Source: AWTP1-13 sp963827545 (GTDB taxonomy: Bacteria; Pseudomonadota; Alphaproteobacteria; Rhizobiales; Hyphomicrobiaceae). Taken from it: a stretch of DNA of 64,000 nt. Shown here piece after piece: positions 53,499 through 62,046 of this stretch. The stretch is from NCBI GenBank assembly GCA_963827545.1, contig CAWHBI010000049.1, forward strand, positions 62,001 to 126,000, in the 5' to 3' direction. The first letter of the stretch is position 1. The number at the start of each line of letters is the position of its first letter. Under the pieces are notes generated by a model. That model made no database searches and was not told the origin of the DNA. It saw nothing but the letters and a program-made list of their open reading frames with translations. The position numbers and the translations under genes are program-made.

Positions 53499-54476
53499 AT
53501 GTCCAGGAAATTGACGCTGGCGCTGGTTGTTGCCGGCTCCGCATTCGTTTCGGCTGCGGCAGTAGCCCAGGAGGTGATCCGCGTGGGCTGGACCATTCCG
53601 GCGGAGGAGGCCAAGTACTGGCTGATGCGGCGGGCCGAGCAGTTCACCACGCTCGGCAAGAGCTACCGCATCGAGTGGGTGCAGTTCCAGGGCACCGCGC
53701 CCATGGTGCAGGCGATGGTGGCGGGCTCGCTCGACTGCTCGACGCAGGCGCCGCTGTCGCTGGCCAACGGCGCGTTGCAGGGAGGCCTGCAGGCCTACAT
53801 CATTGCCCAGCACGTCGGCGAGCGGCCGGGCAGCTTCTCGGTCTACTGGGCGGTAAAGGACGACTCGCCGATCAAGAGCATCGCCGACATGAGGGGTATG
53901 AGCGTCGGCACCAACGTGTTCGGCTCCGGCATCCTGGGGCCGATGTTCCTGCTGCTCAAGAAGAACGGCCTCGATCCGACCAAGGACATCAGGCTGGTCG
54001 AGACCGGCTTTCCGGGCTCGGAGGATGCCATCCGCACCGGTCGCGTGGATGTCGGCGTGCTCAACCAGCCGTTCGCGGCCCGCGCCGAGGCCAAGGGCGG
54101 GCTGCGCAAGCTGTTCGCGCTGTCCGACCAGCAGGCCAACATCGTGCACATCCTGGAGGTGTGCCGGAAGGAGTTCGTCGACAAGAACCCCGAACTGGTG
54201 AAGCACTACGTGCGCGATCTTACCGCCGGCATGAAGAAGGCGCTGGCAGATCGCGCCGAGACTCTCAAGGTCGTCAACGAGGTGATCAAGGCGCCAGTGG
54301 AGGTGCTCGACACCTATCTCCTGAAGCCCAACGACTTCGCCCGCGAGCCAGGCGCGGCGCCAAACTTCGCGGGCATCCAGACAATGTTCGACATCTACGC
54401 CGAGTCCGGCATGATCAAGGACAAGCTCGACGTCGCCCGTTTCCGCCACGCCACCGTGGTCGCGCCGATCGAATGA
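53499..54476 (+). CDS. ABC transporter substrate-binding protein, NMT1/SsuA type
   Basis: A 325-residue periplasmic binding protein with a Sec signal (LALVVAGSAFVSAAAVAQ). Typical segments are TAPMVQAMVAGSLDCSTQAP, IADMRGMSVGTNVFGSG and GRVDVGVLNQPFAARAEAKG. It heads a binding protein, ATPase, permease, permease operon and is only distantly like the other NMT1 protein in this window. The ligand is unknown (sulfonate, nitrate or pyrimidine class). Confidence 0.9.
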   Translation: MSRKLTLALVVAGSAFVSAAAVAQEVIRVGWTIPAEEAKYWLMRRAEQFTTLGKSYRIEWVQFQGTAPMVQAMVAGSLDCSTQAPLSLANGALQGGLQAYIIAQHVGERPGSFSVYWAVKDDSPIKSIADMRGMSVGTNVFGSGILGPMFLLLKKNGLDPTKDIRLVETGFPGSEDAIRTGRVDVGVLNQPFAARAEAKGGLRKLFALSDQQANIVHILEVCRKEFVDKNPELVKHYVRDLTAGMKKALADRAETLKVVNEVIKAPVEVLDTYLLKPNDFAREPGAAPNFAGIQTMFDIYAESGMIKDKLDVARFRHATVVAPIE

Positions 54477-54479
54477 GCC

Positions 54480-54655
54480 CTTCTCCCTCTCCCCACGCAT
54501 CGCCGACATCTCCGCGAACGCCATCAGCGTGGGGAGAGGGTCATGGCGGAGCCGTGCCTCCGGCACGAGGTGAGGGGCGGCACGAAGCGCCGACGCTGCT
54601 CTTGGCCGCCCCTCACCCTAACCCTCTCCCCGCGAAGAGCGGGGAGAGGGAATCC
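54480..54655. repeat. CTCTCCCC/GGGGAGAG palindromic repeat between binding protein and ATPase
   Basis: Arms of CCCTCTCCCCACGC...GCGTGGGGAGAGGG, a GTGCCTCCGGCAC hairpin, GTGAGGGGCGGC paired with GCCGCCCCTCAC, and a final CTCTCCCCGCGAAGAGCGGGGAGAGG hairpin. It fills the whole gap between two cistrons of one operon and ends three bases before the ATPase ATG, so it could also affect initiation. Confidence 0.87.
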
Positions 54656-54657
54656 CC

Positions 54658-55425
54658 ATGATTGCCATCGAGCGGTTGAGCAAGGCGTTCGAGACCCAGC
54701 GCGGCACGAGCCACCTCGCACTCGCCGATATCTCGCTCGAGGTCGCCGAGGGCGAGTTCGTCTCGATCCTGGGGCCCTCGGGGTGCGGCAAGTCCACGCT
54801 GCTCTATATTGTGGGCGGCTTCGTCGAGCCCACAACGGGCACCGTGACAGTGAACGGCAAGCCGGTGACGGGGCCGGGGCCGGACCGGGGGCCTGTGTTC
54901 CAGGAGTTCGCGCTGTTCCCCTGGAAGACGGTGCTCGGCAACGTCATGTACGGACCGCTGGAGCGCGGCATGGCCAGGTCCAAGGCCGAGGAGAAGGCGC
55001 GCGCGCTGATCGCGCTGGTGCACCTCAAGGGTTACGAGAATTTCTATCCCAAGGAGCTGTCGGGCGGCATGAAGCAGCGCGTGGCGATCGCCCGCACGCT
55101 GGCCTACGGCCCGAGCATCCTGCTGATGGACGAGCCGTTCGGCGCGCTCGACGCGCACACGCGCACGGGGCTGCAGAACGAGCTGTTGGAGATCTGGGAG
55201 CGCGACCGCAAGACCGTGCTGTTCGTCACCCACAGCGTGGAGGAGGCGGTGTTCCTGTCCGACCGCGTTGTGGTGCTGACGCGATCACCGGGCCGCATCA
55301 AGGAGACGATCAAAATCGACCTGCCGCGGCCGCGGCGGCGCGCCGAGCTGCTGGTCGACCGCCGCTACCAGACCCTGGTGGTCGACATCGAGCGGCTGAT
55401 GGACACACCGGAGCAGCACCCATGA
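54658..55425 (+). CDS. ABC transporter ATP-binding protein, TauB/SsuB type
   Basis: A 255-residue ATPase with Walker A GPSGCGKST (39-47), the Q-loop GPVFQEFALFPWKTV, signature ELSGGMKQRVAIARTL, Walker B ILLMDEPFGALDAHTR and switch His in FVTHSVEEAV. The TGA stop overlaps the ATG of the next gene (ATGA). The ATG at 54658 follows the repeat directly, with GGGAGAGGG from the repeat serving as its Shine-Dalgarno-like sequence. Confidence 0.93.
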   Translation: MIAIERLSKAFETQRGTSHLALADISLEVAEGEFVSILGPSGCGKSTLLYIVGGFVEPTTGTVTVNGKPVTGPGPDRGPVFQEFALFPWKTVLGNVMYGPLERGMARSKAEEKARALIALVHLKGYENFYPKELSGGMKQRVAIARTLAYGPSILLMDEPFGALDAHTRTGLQNELLEIWERDRKTVLFVTHSVEEAVFLSDRVVVLTRSPGRIKETIKIDLPRPRRRAELLVDRRYQTLVVDIERLMDTPEQHP

Positions 55426-56207
55426 GCGTGCGCTGGACGTCCATTCCCGGACTTCCGCCCCTGCTGGCCTGCCTCGGCCTGCTGGCGCTGTGGGAACTTG
55501 CCGCACGCGCGTTCCAGATCAGCGGCCTGCCGCCGGCGCACGAGGCCCTGCGCCAGCTGCCCTCCATCCTCGGCGACCGGGAGGCGCTGTTTCACATCTT
55601 CGATTCCATGCGCCGAATGGTGATCGGCTTCGGGCTGGGGCTGCTGTTCGCGATCCCCCTTGGCCTGCTGATGGGCCGCAGCCGGCTCGTCGCTGCCTTC
55701 TTCAACCCGCTGCTGATGACGATCTATCCCGTGCCCAAGGCGGCCCTGATGCCGATCATCATGTTGTGGCTCGGCATCGGCGATGCGTCCAAGACGCTGG
55801 TGATCTTCCTGGGGGTAAGCCTGCCGGTGATCTATCACAGCTATCAGGGCGCCCGCGCGGTGGAAGAGAAGATGCTGTGGTCGGCGGCGGCGATGGGCAT
55901 GAGCCCGCTGCAGCGGCTGATGCGCGTCGTGCTGCCCGCTTCGCTGCCCGAGATCTTCGTCGGCCTGCGCACCGGCCTCGTGCTCGCGCTCATCACCATG
56001 GTGACGAGCGAGATGATCGCGCGCCAGGCCGGCGTGGGCAACATCCTGTTCAACTCGCTCGACATGGCGCTCTACGACACGGTGTACGCCATGATCGTCA
56101 TCATCGGCGCGATGGGGTTCGTGCTCGACGTGCTGTTCGAGCGGCTGCGCTCGTGGCTCGTGGCCTGGGCCGACCCGGTGCACGAGATTGCGGTGGGGAC
56201 ATCGTGA
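55422..56207 (+). CDS. ABC transporter permease, first
   Basis: A 261-residue binding-protein-dependent permease with six hydrophobic segments and an EAA loop (GARAVEEKMLWSAAAMGMSP). It overlaps both neighbours by four bases (ATGA and GTGA), so the three membrane-complex genes are translationally coupled. The longer open frame upstream is a shadow of the ATPase gene. Confidence 0.9.
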   Translation: MSVRWTSIPGLPPLLACLGLLALWELAARAFQISGLPPAHEALRQLPSILGDREALFHIFDSMRRMVIGFGLGLLFAIPLGLLMGRSRLVAAFFNPLLMTIYPVPKAALMPIIMLWLGIGDASKTLVIFLGVSLPVIYHSYQGARAVEEKMLWSAAAMGMSPLQRLMRVVLPASLPEIFVGLRTGLVLALITMVTSEMIARQAGVGNILFNSLDMALYDTVYAMIVIIGAMGFVLDVLFERLRSWLVAWADPVHEIAVGTS

Positions 56208-56988
56208 AAGCGCGCGCGATCCCCGAACTCATGCTGGGCCTGTTGCCGATCGCGCTCATCCTGGCGCTGTGGCAGGGCCTCACCAGCGCCGGCATGGCGC
56301 CGCCATCGCTGCTGCCGCCGCCGGCGGCTGTGTTCGCGCGGCTTGCCGAGCAGCTCGCCGACCCCGTGTTTCTCCAGCACGCGGCGATCACGCTGTTTCG
56401 CCTGTTTGCGGGCTTTGCCATCGCGGTCGTGGTGGGGGTGGGGCTGGGTGTGGCGGCGACGGGCAACCGCACCATCGAGGCGCTGGTGCGGCCGGTGGTG
56501 CGCGTGCTGGCGCCGGTGCCCAAGATCGCGCTCTACCCCGCATTCATTCTGATCCTGGGGTTCGAGCACGCCTCCAAGATCGCGCTGGTGGCGGCGGATG
56601 CGCTGTTCCCGATCCTGCTCGCCACCTATCAGGGCACGAGTGCCGTGGAGCCCAAGCTCGTCTGGTCGGCGCTGGCGGCCGGGACCTCGCGGCGCAAGGC
56701 GCTGTTCACCGTGGTGCTGCCCGCCGCGCTGCCCTCGGTGTTGACGGGGTGCCGCATCGGGCTGGTGATCTCCTGCATCGTCGTGTTCCTGGCGGAGATG
56801 ATCACCTCCAGCAACGGCCTCGGCCACCTGCTGGTCTACGCCTCGCGCAGCTTCCACACCGTCGACATGTTCGTGCCGCTGATCACCATCTCATGCTGGG
56901 GCTGGTGCTCAACGCGGGGTTCAATGCGCTGCGGGCGCGGCTGCTGGCCGGGTTTGCGGAGGAAGGAGTAATCAGCTGTGTGACGTGA
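56204..56988 (+). CDS. ABC transporter permease, second (apparent frameshift near C-terminus)
   Basis: GTG start at 56204 overlapping the previous stop. About 261 residues, with an EAA loop at GTSAVEPKLVWSALAAGTSR and a final helix. The frame changes at about 56890-56892; the continuation MLGLVLNAGFNALRARLLAG ending at the TGA at 56988 matches the usual permease tail, while the uninterrupted frame turns Cys/Trp/Arg-rich. Either one base is missing or two are extra. Confidence 0.85.
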
Positions 56989-57789
56989 AGGAAGGATTGC
57001 CCTGTGTACGTTTGAAGCCGTCCTCTGTGTCAGTTTGATCATTGTCGTAGGTGTGATCCTTGTCGTCGGTTTGATCTTTGGGCTACTCGTTATCCCGAGA
57101 TGGCAGCGGACGAAGTGGGCCAGACGCGCGAAGGCATCCGCCAGCTATATTTCCGAAACGATTTCACTCGAATAGAGGAACTGGCTAAAGAGGGCAATCC
57201 GCATGCGCAAGCGGATGGGACTCCTGTTGCAACGAAAGGGGAGTCGTGCAGAAGCGATAGCCTAGTACCTGCGAGCAGCTGAAACGATAACCTAGCGGAT
57301 GAGCCGACGCACGAAGCCTCGGAAAGATGTTGCGCCAGTCCAACGGTCGTGTCTGGAATCTCGCTCCCAACGAAGAAAGCAGCCTCGTGTCCTTCGATCG
57401 AAGGACGCGGCGTGACCCAAGTTCTGATCTTATTGCGCTTGGCCGCTTGGTCACCAACCGCCTCTTGGCAGGGTGGCCGGCCTGTCAACAGACCTGGGAA
57501 TGACCGCTCAGCTTGTCGCCATCGTCCAGCACCAACCGACTCGGCGCTTTCCCCAATGTCGCAGTGTACGGCCGCGGATTGCGGGTGCCGGGCAACTGGT
57601 CTGGATAGACACGAACGATGGGCGATGACGCGACGGAACAAGCTGTATGGGAAAGGGAAAGAACGCGCGGCCTGCACGCTGGACCCAAGATGCAGGTGGC
57701 TGCTGCCCAGTGTGTCAGCTATCAGTTGCTAAAGCTAATGGGGCTCGGCATGGGCGCAGTGCGGTCTGGGCGAATTTGCATGGCCTCCG
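56989..57789. other. Degenerate region without a convincing gene
   Basis: About 800 bp of mixed composition. A frame ending at 57175 encodes a hydrophobic run (LIIVVGVILVVGLIFGLLVI) followed by a basic tail, but it has no ordinary start codon. Other open frames here are arginine/serine-rich and look random. No terminal repeats or transposase fragments were seen. Confidence 0.4.
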
Positions 57790-58575
57790 AGGCCACTCGA
57801 GTTTAGGACTCCTGCTCGGAAACAAGCCGCAATGGCGGTCAGCCGCTCTGGCACATATGGGTTCGGATAACATATGCATACTTCCGTATGAGCTCACCGC
57901 TGAAACTATTGAGTTAGCTGAAGTTAACGCGATTTTGCCTTTCCAATTGTCCGAGTATCGGATCCTTCGATCGTCGCGCACAGCATGCGGGAGAAGCCTA
58001 ATCCCAGACAGGCGCAAGTCGAATTGGCCGACGATAAACTTCTGCTCAATAGATGGTTGATCGATAACGGGTTTGCTCCCAATGTCCCACAAATGTTCGG
58101 GTGCGATCCGCCTTTCCCTTTCATCAGAAAGAAGAGGGTCGATGAGTGGGGCAAGAATGCTGCAATCTTCCTTGACGACGAGGACGTCGCTCGCGCCGAT
58201 TGCAAGATCTTCGATGAAGATTACATAATACAAGAGTACATAAAAGGACTGAGGAATATGTCGCGCACACAATATCAATAGACGGAGCTGTTATTTACTG
58301 CGGCGACCTGAAGAATGCACACGAAAGAGAAATGTTCATAAAAAGCAAAGCGGAGCAGCCTATTTCGGTGGAGATCTTGGAAATGAGGTCCTTCCAGAGA
58401 TACTTGCTATTTTGCGCTTGCTGAATTATTCCGGCTGCGCGTGTTTTAACTTCAAGTATCAGTTCGAAAGGCCAATGTTTTTCGAAATGAACCCTCGCGT
58501 GGGCGGTAGCTTCTGTCTGGTAGCCGATTCTTACTTGCGCGCTTACGTGGAGGGCGTCTGTTCGAGTGGCACCGG
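57790..58575 (+). pseudogene. ATP-grasp ligase remnant, AT-richer than surroundings
   Basis: Protein-like segments run in successive frames: ICILPYELTAETIELAEVNA (about 57870-57960); REKPNPRQAQVELADDKLLL through DEDYIIQEYIKG (about 57985-58250, ATP-grasp central domain); VAHTISIDGAVIYCGDLKNA (about 58260-58370); and LGNEVLPEILAILRLLNYSG through MFFEMNPRVGGSFCL (about 58375-58530), where EMNPRVGGS is the Mg-binding ATP-grasp signature. At least three shifts are needed. The patch has clearly more A+T than its flanks and ends against a repeat. It is probably a horizontally acquired gene, either decayed or hit by errors. The exact ligase type is unknown. Confidence 0.6.
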
Positions 58576-58589
58576 GGCTGGTAGACGAT

Positions 58590-58674
58590 GTAGGTTGGGT
58601 CGAGCGAAGTGTAGACCCAACATGTCCGAGCGCTGGGACGGTGTTGGGTCTGCCTCCGCGTGACCCAACCTGCA
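58590..58674. repeat. GTAGGTTGGGTCGAGCG palindromic repeat, copy 5
   Basis: An 85-bp variant with arms GTAGGTTGGGTCGAGCG and GCGTGACCCAACCTGC, and an inner TAGACCCAACATG / GGTGTTGGGTCTG pair. It separates the ATP-grasp remnant from the convergent hicB. Confidence 0.83.
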
Positions 58675-58727
58675 CGCTATCGCGAGCGCCGGGAGTGCGC
58701 ACTGCGAGCGGCCTTGCGCTCCCGCGG

Positions 58728-59138
58728 CTAGCGTCCCTGCTCGTCCGATCTTGTCCAGTGCCGCACTCGCGAGAAATTTGGACCGGGTGAGCCCCCGCCT
58801 CGCGGCTTCCTCGTCAATGGCCTCCAGGGTTCCAGCGTCGAGGGACACGTTGGCTTTGACCGAACGCCCTTGTCGAGCAGCAGCGGGACCATCACGATGG
58901 TCTCGTTCCTTGGATCAAAAGCGGCCTCCTTGTCACGGCGCACCGCATCGAGACCGCGCGGTGTCGGGATTGCGACGTGGTTGTCTACACAGTGCGCAGC
59001 GACCTCGCGCAGAGCGCTGATGGCATCCGCAAGCGCGGCTTCCGGCGTCTCCCCACCCCCGTGGCAGCCGGGAACGTCGGGGATGCGAATGCCCCAGACT
59101 GCGCCTTTGCCATCGAGGATGCCGACGTATTGCGTCAC
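58728..59138 (-). CDS. hicB: HicB-type antitoxin (apparent frameshift; C-terminal end uncertain)
   Basis: A GTG start at 59138, with AGGAG upstream, gives VTQYVGILDGKGAVWGIRIP and VPGCHGGGETPEAALADAIS, the HicB degenerate RNase H-like fold. It is followed by ALREVAAHCVDNHVAIPTPR. Near 58880 the frame changes; the continuation (NVSLDAGTLEAIDEEAARRG, SKFLASAALDKIG) is a ribbon-helix-helix domain typical of long HicB proteins. The gene follows hicA by about 10 bp. The true stop depends on how the shift is resolved and may lie near 58730. Confidence 0.75.
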   Translation of the reverse strand: MTQYVGILDGKGAVWGIRIPDVPGCHGGGETPEAALADAISALREVAAHCVDNHVAIPTPRGLDAVRRDKEAAFDPRNETIVMVPLLLDKGVRSKPTCPSTLEPWRPLTRKPRGGGSPGPNFSRVRHWTRSDEQGR

Positions 59139-59148
59139 CGCTGCGCTC

Positions 59149-59346
59149 CTAATCCAACCTGCTGTCCTGGCGATCGACCGCGCCACCCCGGGCGACTGTT
59201 GACGGTGACGAGGAACGACGATCAGGCCGGGCCTCTTGGGATGCTTGAACTTGTCGTGCTTGCCACCGGTTTCTCTGACCCAGCCGTCGCCCTCCAGGCG
59301 AGCAATGATCCGCCGCGTGTTGGTCTCGATCGACGCCCTTGCTCAC
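59149..59346 (-). CDS. hicA: HicA-type mRNA interferase toxin (apparent frameshift)
   Basis: A small double-stranded RNA-binding-fold toxin. GTG at 59346 starts VSKG, then a one-base insertion near 59334-59337 leads into ETNTRRIIARLEGDGWVRET, GGKHDKFKHP (with the catalytic His), LIVVPRH and VARSIARTAGW. In the uncorrected frame it would read straight into hicB; the TAG at 59151-59149 is reached only after a further small shift. Corrected length is about 63 residues, as expected for HicA. Confidence 0.72.
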   Translation of the reverse strand: MSKGVDRDQHAADHCSPGGRRLGQRNRWQARQVQASQEARPDRRSSSPSTVARGGAVDRQDSRLD

Positions 59347-59484
59347 CGCTAGATGCGCAAATATATGCGCATCCAACCGGCATTGCAATGGCCATCCGGA
59401 GCGGGAACGAGCCCATCGGCACGTTGCTGGCACACTGCAGTCAACCTATCATCGACCCCGCACGTGCACCCAGAAGAGGCCCAC

Positions 59485-60531
59485 ATGTTCGCCGACCGCA
59501 TCGAAGGCAAGTGGATCGACGCGTTCTGCGAGGTGTTCGAGCGCTGCGCGGTGAAGAAGGGCGATACCGCGGCGATCCTGTCGGAGACGCAGTCGCGCGC
59601 GCTCAATGTGCATCTGGCCGAGCTGGCGCTGCTGCGGCTGGGCGCGCGGCCCTTTCACGTGGTGCTGCCGACCCCGCGCAACCCGCATCCGGTGCCGGTG
59701 CGCTCGACGGGCGCCAGCGAGGCGATCGGCAAGCTGGCGCCGGTGGTGACGGCGCTGGGCCAGGCCGGCTTCGTCGTCGATTGCACCATCGAGGGCCTGA
59801 TGCACGCAGCGGAAACGCCGGCCATCCTGAAGGCCGGCGCACGCATCATGGTGATCTCCAACGAGCACCCGGAGGCGCTGGAACGCATGGCCCCTGACAG
59901 CGCGCTGGAGAGGAGCGTGCGCGCCGCCGCGAAGATGCTGCGCGGTGCCAAGGGTATGACGGTCACTTCCGCCGCCGGCACTGCGCTCGACATCGACATG
60001 GCCGGCGCATCGACCGTGGGCGTGTGGGGCTGGACCGACAAGCCGGGAACGCTGGCGCACTGGCCTGGCGGCATCGTGGTGAGCTTTCCCAAGAGCGGCA
60101 GCGTGAACGGCACGCTGGTGCTCGACCGCGGCGACATCAACCTCACCTTCAAGCGCTACCTGGAGGCGCCGGTGCGGCTGACGCTGGAGGCCGACTACGT
60201 GACGCGCATCGAGGGCGAGGGCGCGGACGCCGAGATGATGCGGAGCTATCTCGCCGCCTGGGGCGACCGCGAGGCGTACGCGGTGAGCCACGTCGGCTTC
60301 GGCCTCAACCGCAAGGCACGCTACGAGGCCCTCGCCATGTACGATAAGCGCGACACCAACGGCACCGAGCTGCGTGCCGTGGCGGGCAACTTCCTGTTCT
60401 CGACCGGTGCCAACGAGTTCGCGGGCCGCTACACGGCGGGCCACTTCGACATCCCCGTCATGCGCACGACCATTGCCGTTGACGGCACCGAGGTGGTGCG
60501 CGCCGGCGTGCTGCAGGACGTGTTCGGGTAA
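59485..60531 (+). CDS. NicX-like protein (2,5-dihydroxypyridine 5,6-dioxygenase / M29-like family)
   Basis: A 348-residue protein resembling Pseudomonas NicX as recalled. Shared patterns are WGWTDKPGTLAHWPGG, GTLVLDRGDINLTFKRY, AVSHVGFGLNRKARYEAL and NFLFSTGANEFAGRYTAGHF, with conserved His/Asp residues that bind Fe(II) in NicX. The ATG at 59485 follows AGAGG. NicX opens the ring of 2,5-dihydroxypyridine in nicotinate degradation. No other nic genes are here, so the substrate may differ. Confidence 0.75.
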   Translation: MFADRIEGKWIDAFCEVFERCAVKKGDTAAILSETQSRALNVHLAELALLRLGARPFHVVLPTPRNPHPVPVRSTGASEAIGKLAPVVTALGQAGFVVDCTIEGLMHAAETPAILKAGARIMVISNEHPEALERMAPDSALERSVRAAAKMLRGAKGMTVTSAAGTALDIDMAGASTVGVWGWTDKPGTLAHWPGGIVVSFPKSGSVNGTLVLDRGDINLTFKRYLEAPVRLTLEADYVTRIEGEGADAEMMRSYLAAWGDREAYAVSHVGFGLNRKARYEALAMYDKRDTNGTELRAVAGNFLFSTGANEFAGRYTAGHFDIPVMRTTIAVDGTEVVRAGVLQDVFG

Positions 60532-60543
60532 ACCCCGGGCCGA

Positions 60544-61866
60544 TTACATCGGCACCCGGGCCAGGTGGCTCTCGAAATAGTTGTCGATGGCCGTCAACAT
60601 GGAGCCCGAGACCTTGTCGCGCCAATGGTCGGACTTCAGCTGCTGGGCGTCCTCCTGGTTCGTGACGTACCCGAGCTCCAGGAGAATCGACGGCACCTTG
60701 GCGGTCTTCAGGACGACGAAAGCGGCGCTGCGGTCGGGATTGTCCATCAGGTTGGTGCTGCCGCCGATATAGTCGATCACAGAGCGGACGAACACGCTGG
60801 TGCGCTCCCTGTTGAGGTCCACCTCCCGCTTGGCGAGATCGGTGAGGATGTCGCGCACCGTGCCGACGTCCCCGTCGGCCTGCTTGACCAGCGCTGCCTC
60901 CTTGCTCGAGAGGACGCTTTCGCTAACGCCGCCCTGCGCCGAGCGGCGCAGGGAATCGGCCAGCTGCGGACGCAGCGAGTAGATGGTGGCGCCACGCGCC
61001 GAAGCGCGACCGGTGTAGTCGGCATGGATGGCAATGAACAGCGCCGCCTGGTTGCGCTCGGCAAACTCGCGCCGCTCCTCGAGCGGGATGAACACGTCCT
61101 TCTCGCGCGTCATCAGCACCTTGTAGCGGCCAGAGGCATCGAGCTTGTCGCGCAGCCTCAGCGCGAACGACAGCACCACGTTCTTCTCGACGGTGCCGAA
61201 CTTCGTGGCGCCCGCGTCGTCGCCGCCATGTCCCGGATCGATGACGATCACGGGCTTGTAGGAACCGGCCGCGCGCACCTGCGGCGGCACGGCGGGCTTG
61301 GGCACGGGCGGCTGCAGGCCTGCAGCGCCAAGACCAAGAGCGCCTGCACGGATGGTTGCGCGAGCCTCGGCGGCGGCGGTGGACTCCGGCGCGGCGATAA
61401 TGTCGAGGACCAGCATGCTCGTCTTGCCGTCGGCCGACTTCTCGATGGCCGCCTTTTCGACCACGACGGGGCCAGTCACATCGATGACGATGCGCGCCTT
61501 GCCCGGGGCCGAGAGACCGTGGCGGAACGACTTGATGAGCCCGACCGGCGCGTCGCCTGGAAGGTTCGGGAGCTCGACCTTCATCTGCGGCAGGTCGATC
61601 GAAACTCGGTTGGGGTTGGTGAGCGCCGAAACCTCGAAATCGACCTGACGCTCAAGGCCGACGATGAACCGCGTGCGCGTGTCGTCCGCGTTTGGGGCGG
61701 GGTCCGCGGCGGGAGCCTTGGAAAGAAACGGAAGCTTCAAGTCAAGCTTGAAGGGCAGCTGCAACTGCTGCGCCGTAGCCGCGACCGGGAAGGCGAATAT
61801 CGCCCCGATGGCCGCAAAAATTGGCGCCCAGCGCAAGCTGGAGCACCGTAGCCTGCCAGTAACCAT
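60544..61866 (-). CDS. amiC: N-acetylmuramoyl-L-alanine amidase, AmiC type
   Basis: A 440-residue periplasmic zinc amidase that separates daughter cell walls. It has a signal peptide (AAIGAIFAFPVAATAQ), an AMIN domain (about 55-165) for septal targeting, and a Pro/Ala linker. The Amidase_3 domain has zinc ligands in VIVIDPGHGGDDAG, FGTVEKNVV and FIAIHADYTG, and the catalytic Glu in ILLELGYVTN. ATG 61866 is chosen; the upstream extension lacks protein character. The upstream region (61930-62000) is AT-rich with TTAA half-sites. Confidence 0.92.
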   Translation of the reverse strand: MVTGRLRCSSLRWAPIFAAIGAIFAFPVAATAQQLQLPFKLDLKLPFLSKAPAADPAPNADDTRTRFIVGLERQVDFEVSALTNPNRVSIDLPQMKVELPNLPGDAPVGLIKSFRHGLSAPGKARIVIDVTGPVVVEKAAIEKSADGKTSMLVLDIIAAPESTAAAEARATIRAGALGLGAAGLQPPVPKPAVPPQVRAAGSYKPVIVIDPGHGGDDAGATKFGTVEKNVVLSFALRLRDKLDASGRYKVLMTREKDVFIPLEERREFAERNQAALFIAIHADYTGRASARGATIYSLRPQLADSLRRSAQGGVSESVLSSKEAALVKQADGDVGTVRDILTDLAKREVDLNRERTSVFVRSVIDYIGGSTNLMDNPDRSAAFVVLKTAKVPSILLELGYVTNQEDAQQLKSDHWRDKVSGSMLTAIDNYFESHLARVPM

Positions 61867-62046
61867 GCCCGTAGACCCCCGTCTAACGCATTCACCATGG
61901 CGGGACAGTTGGCGTGGCATACCAGTGGAAAGTGGCAATTTCCGGGTAGCCCTGAAGTTAAGTTATGACTTTGTAAAGGTTAACGATTTACTAAGACGTC
62001 CACGCCCTACCTGAACGGGGCGGCGCAAGAGGACAGGGGTGGAGGC

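Noticed and set aside
53367..54566. A long minus-strand frame across the NMT1 binding-protein gene
   Set aside because: It overlaps a well-supported gene with a signal peptide and family motifs on the plus strand.
57090..57677. A 195-codon minus-strand frame in the degenerate region
   Set aside because: Ser/Arg/Pro-rich translation without domains or plausible codon bias. Frames on both strands look equally random.
58728..59346. Apparent in-frame HicA-HicB fusion
   Set aside because: A normal Shine-Dalgarno and GTG start for HicB and a nearby out-of-frame TAG at the expected end of HicA indicate separate genes with small sequence errors.
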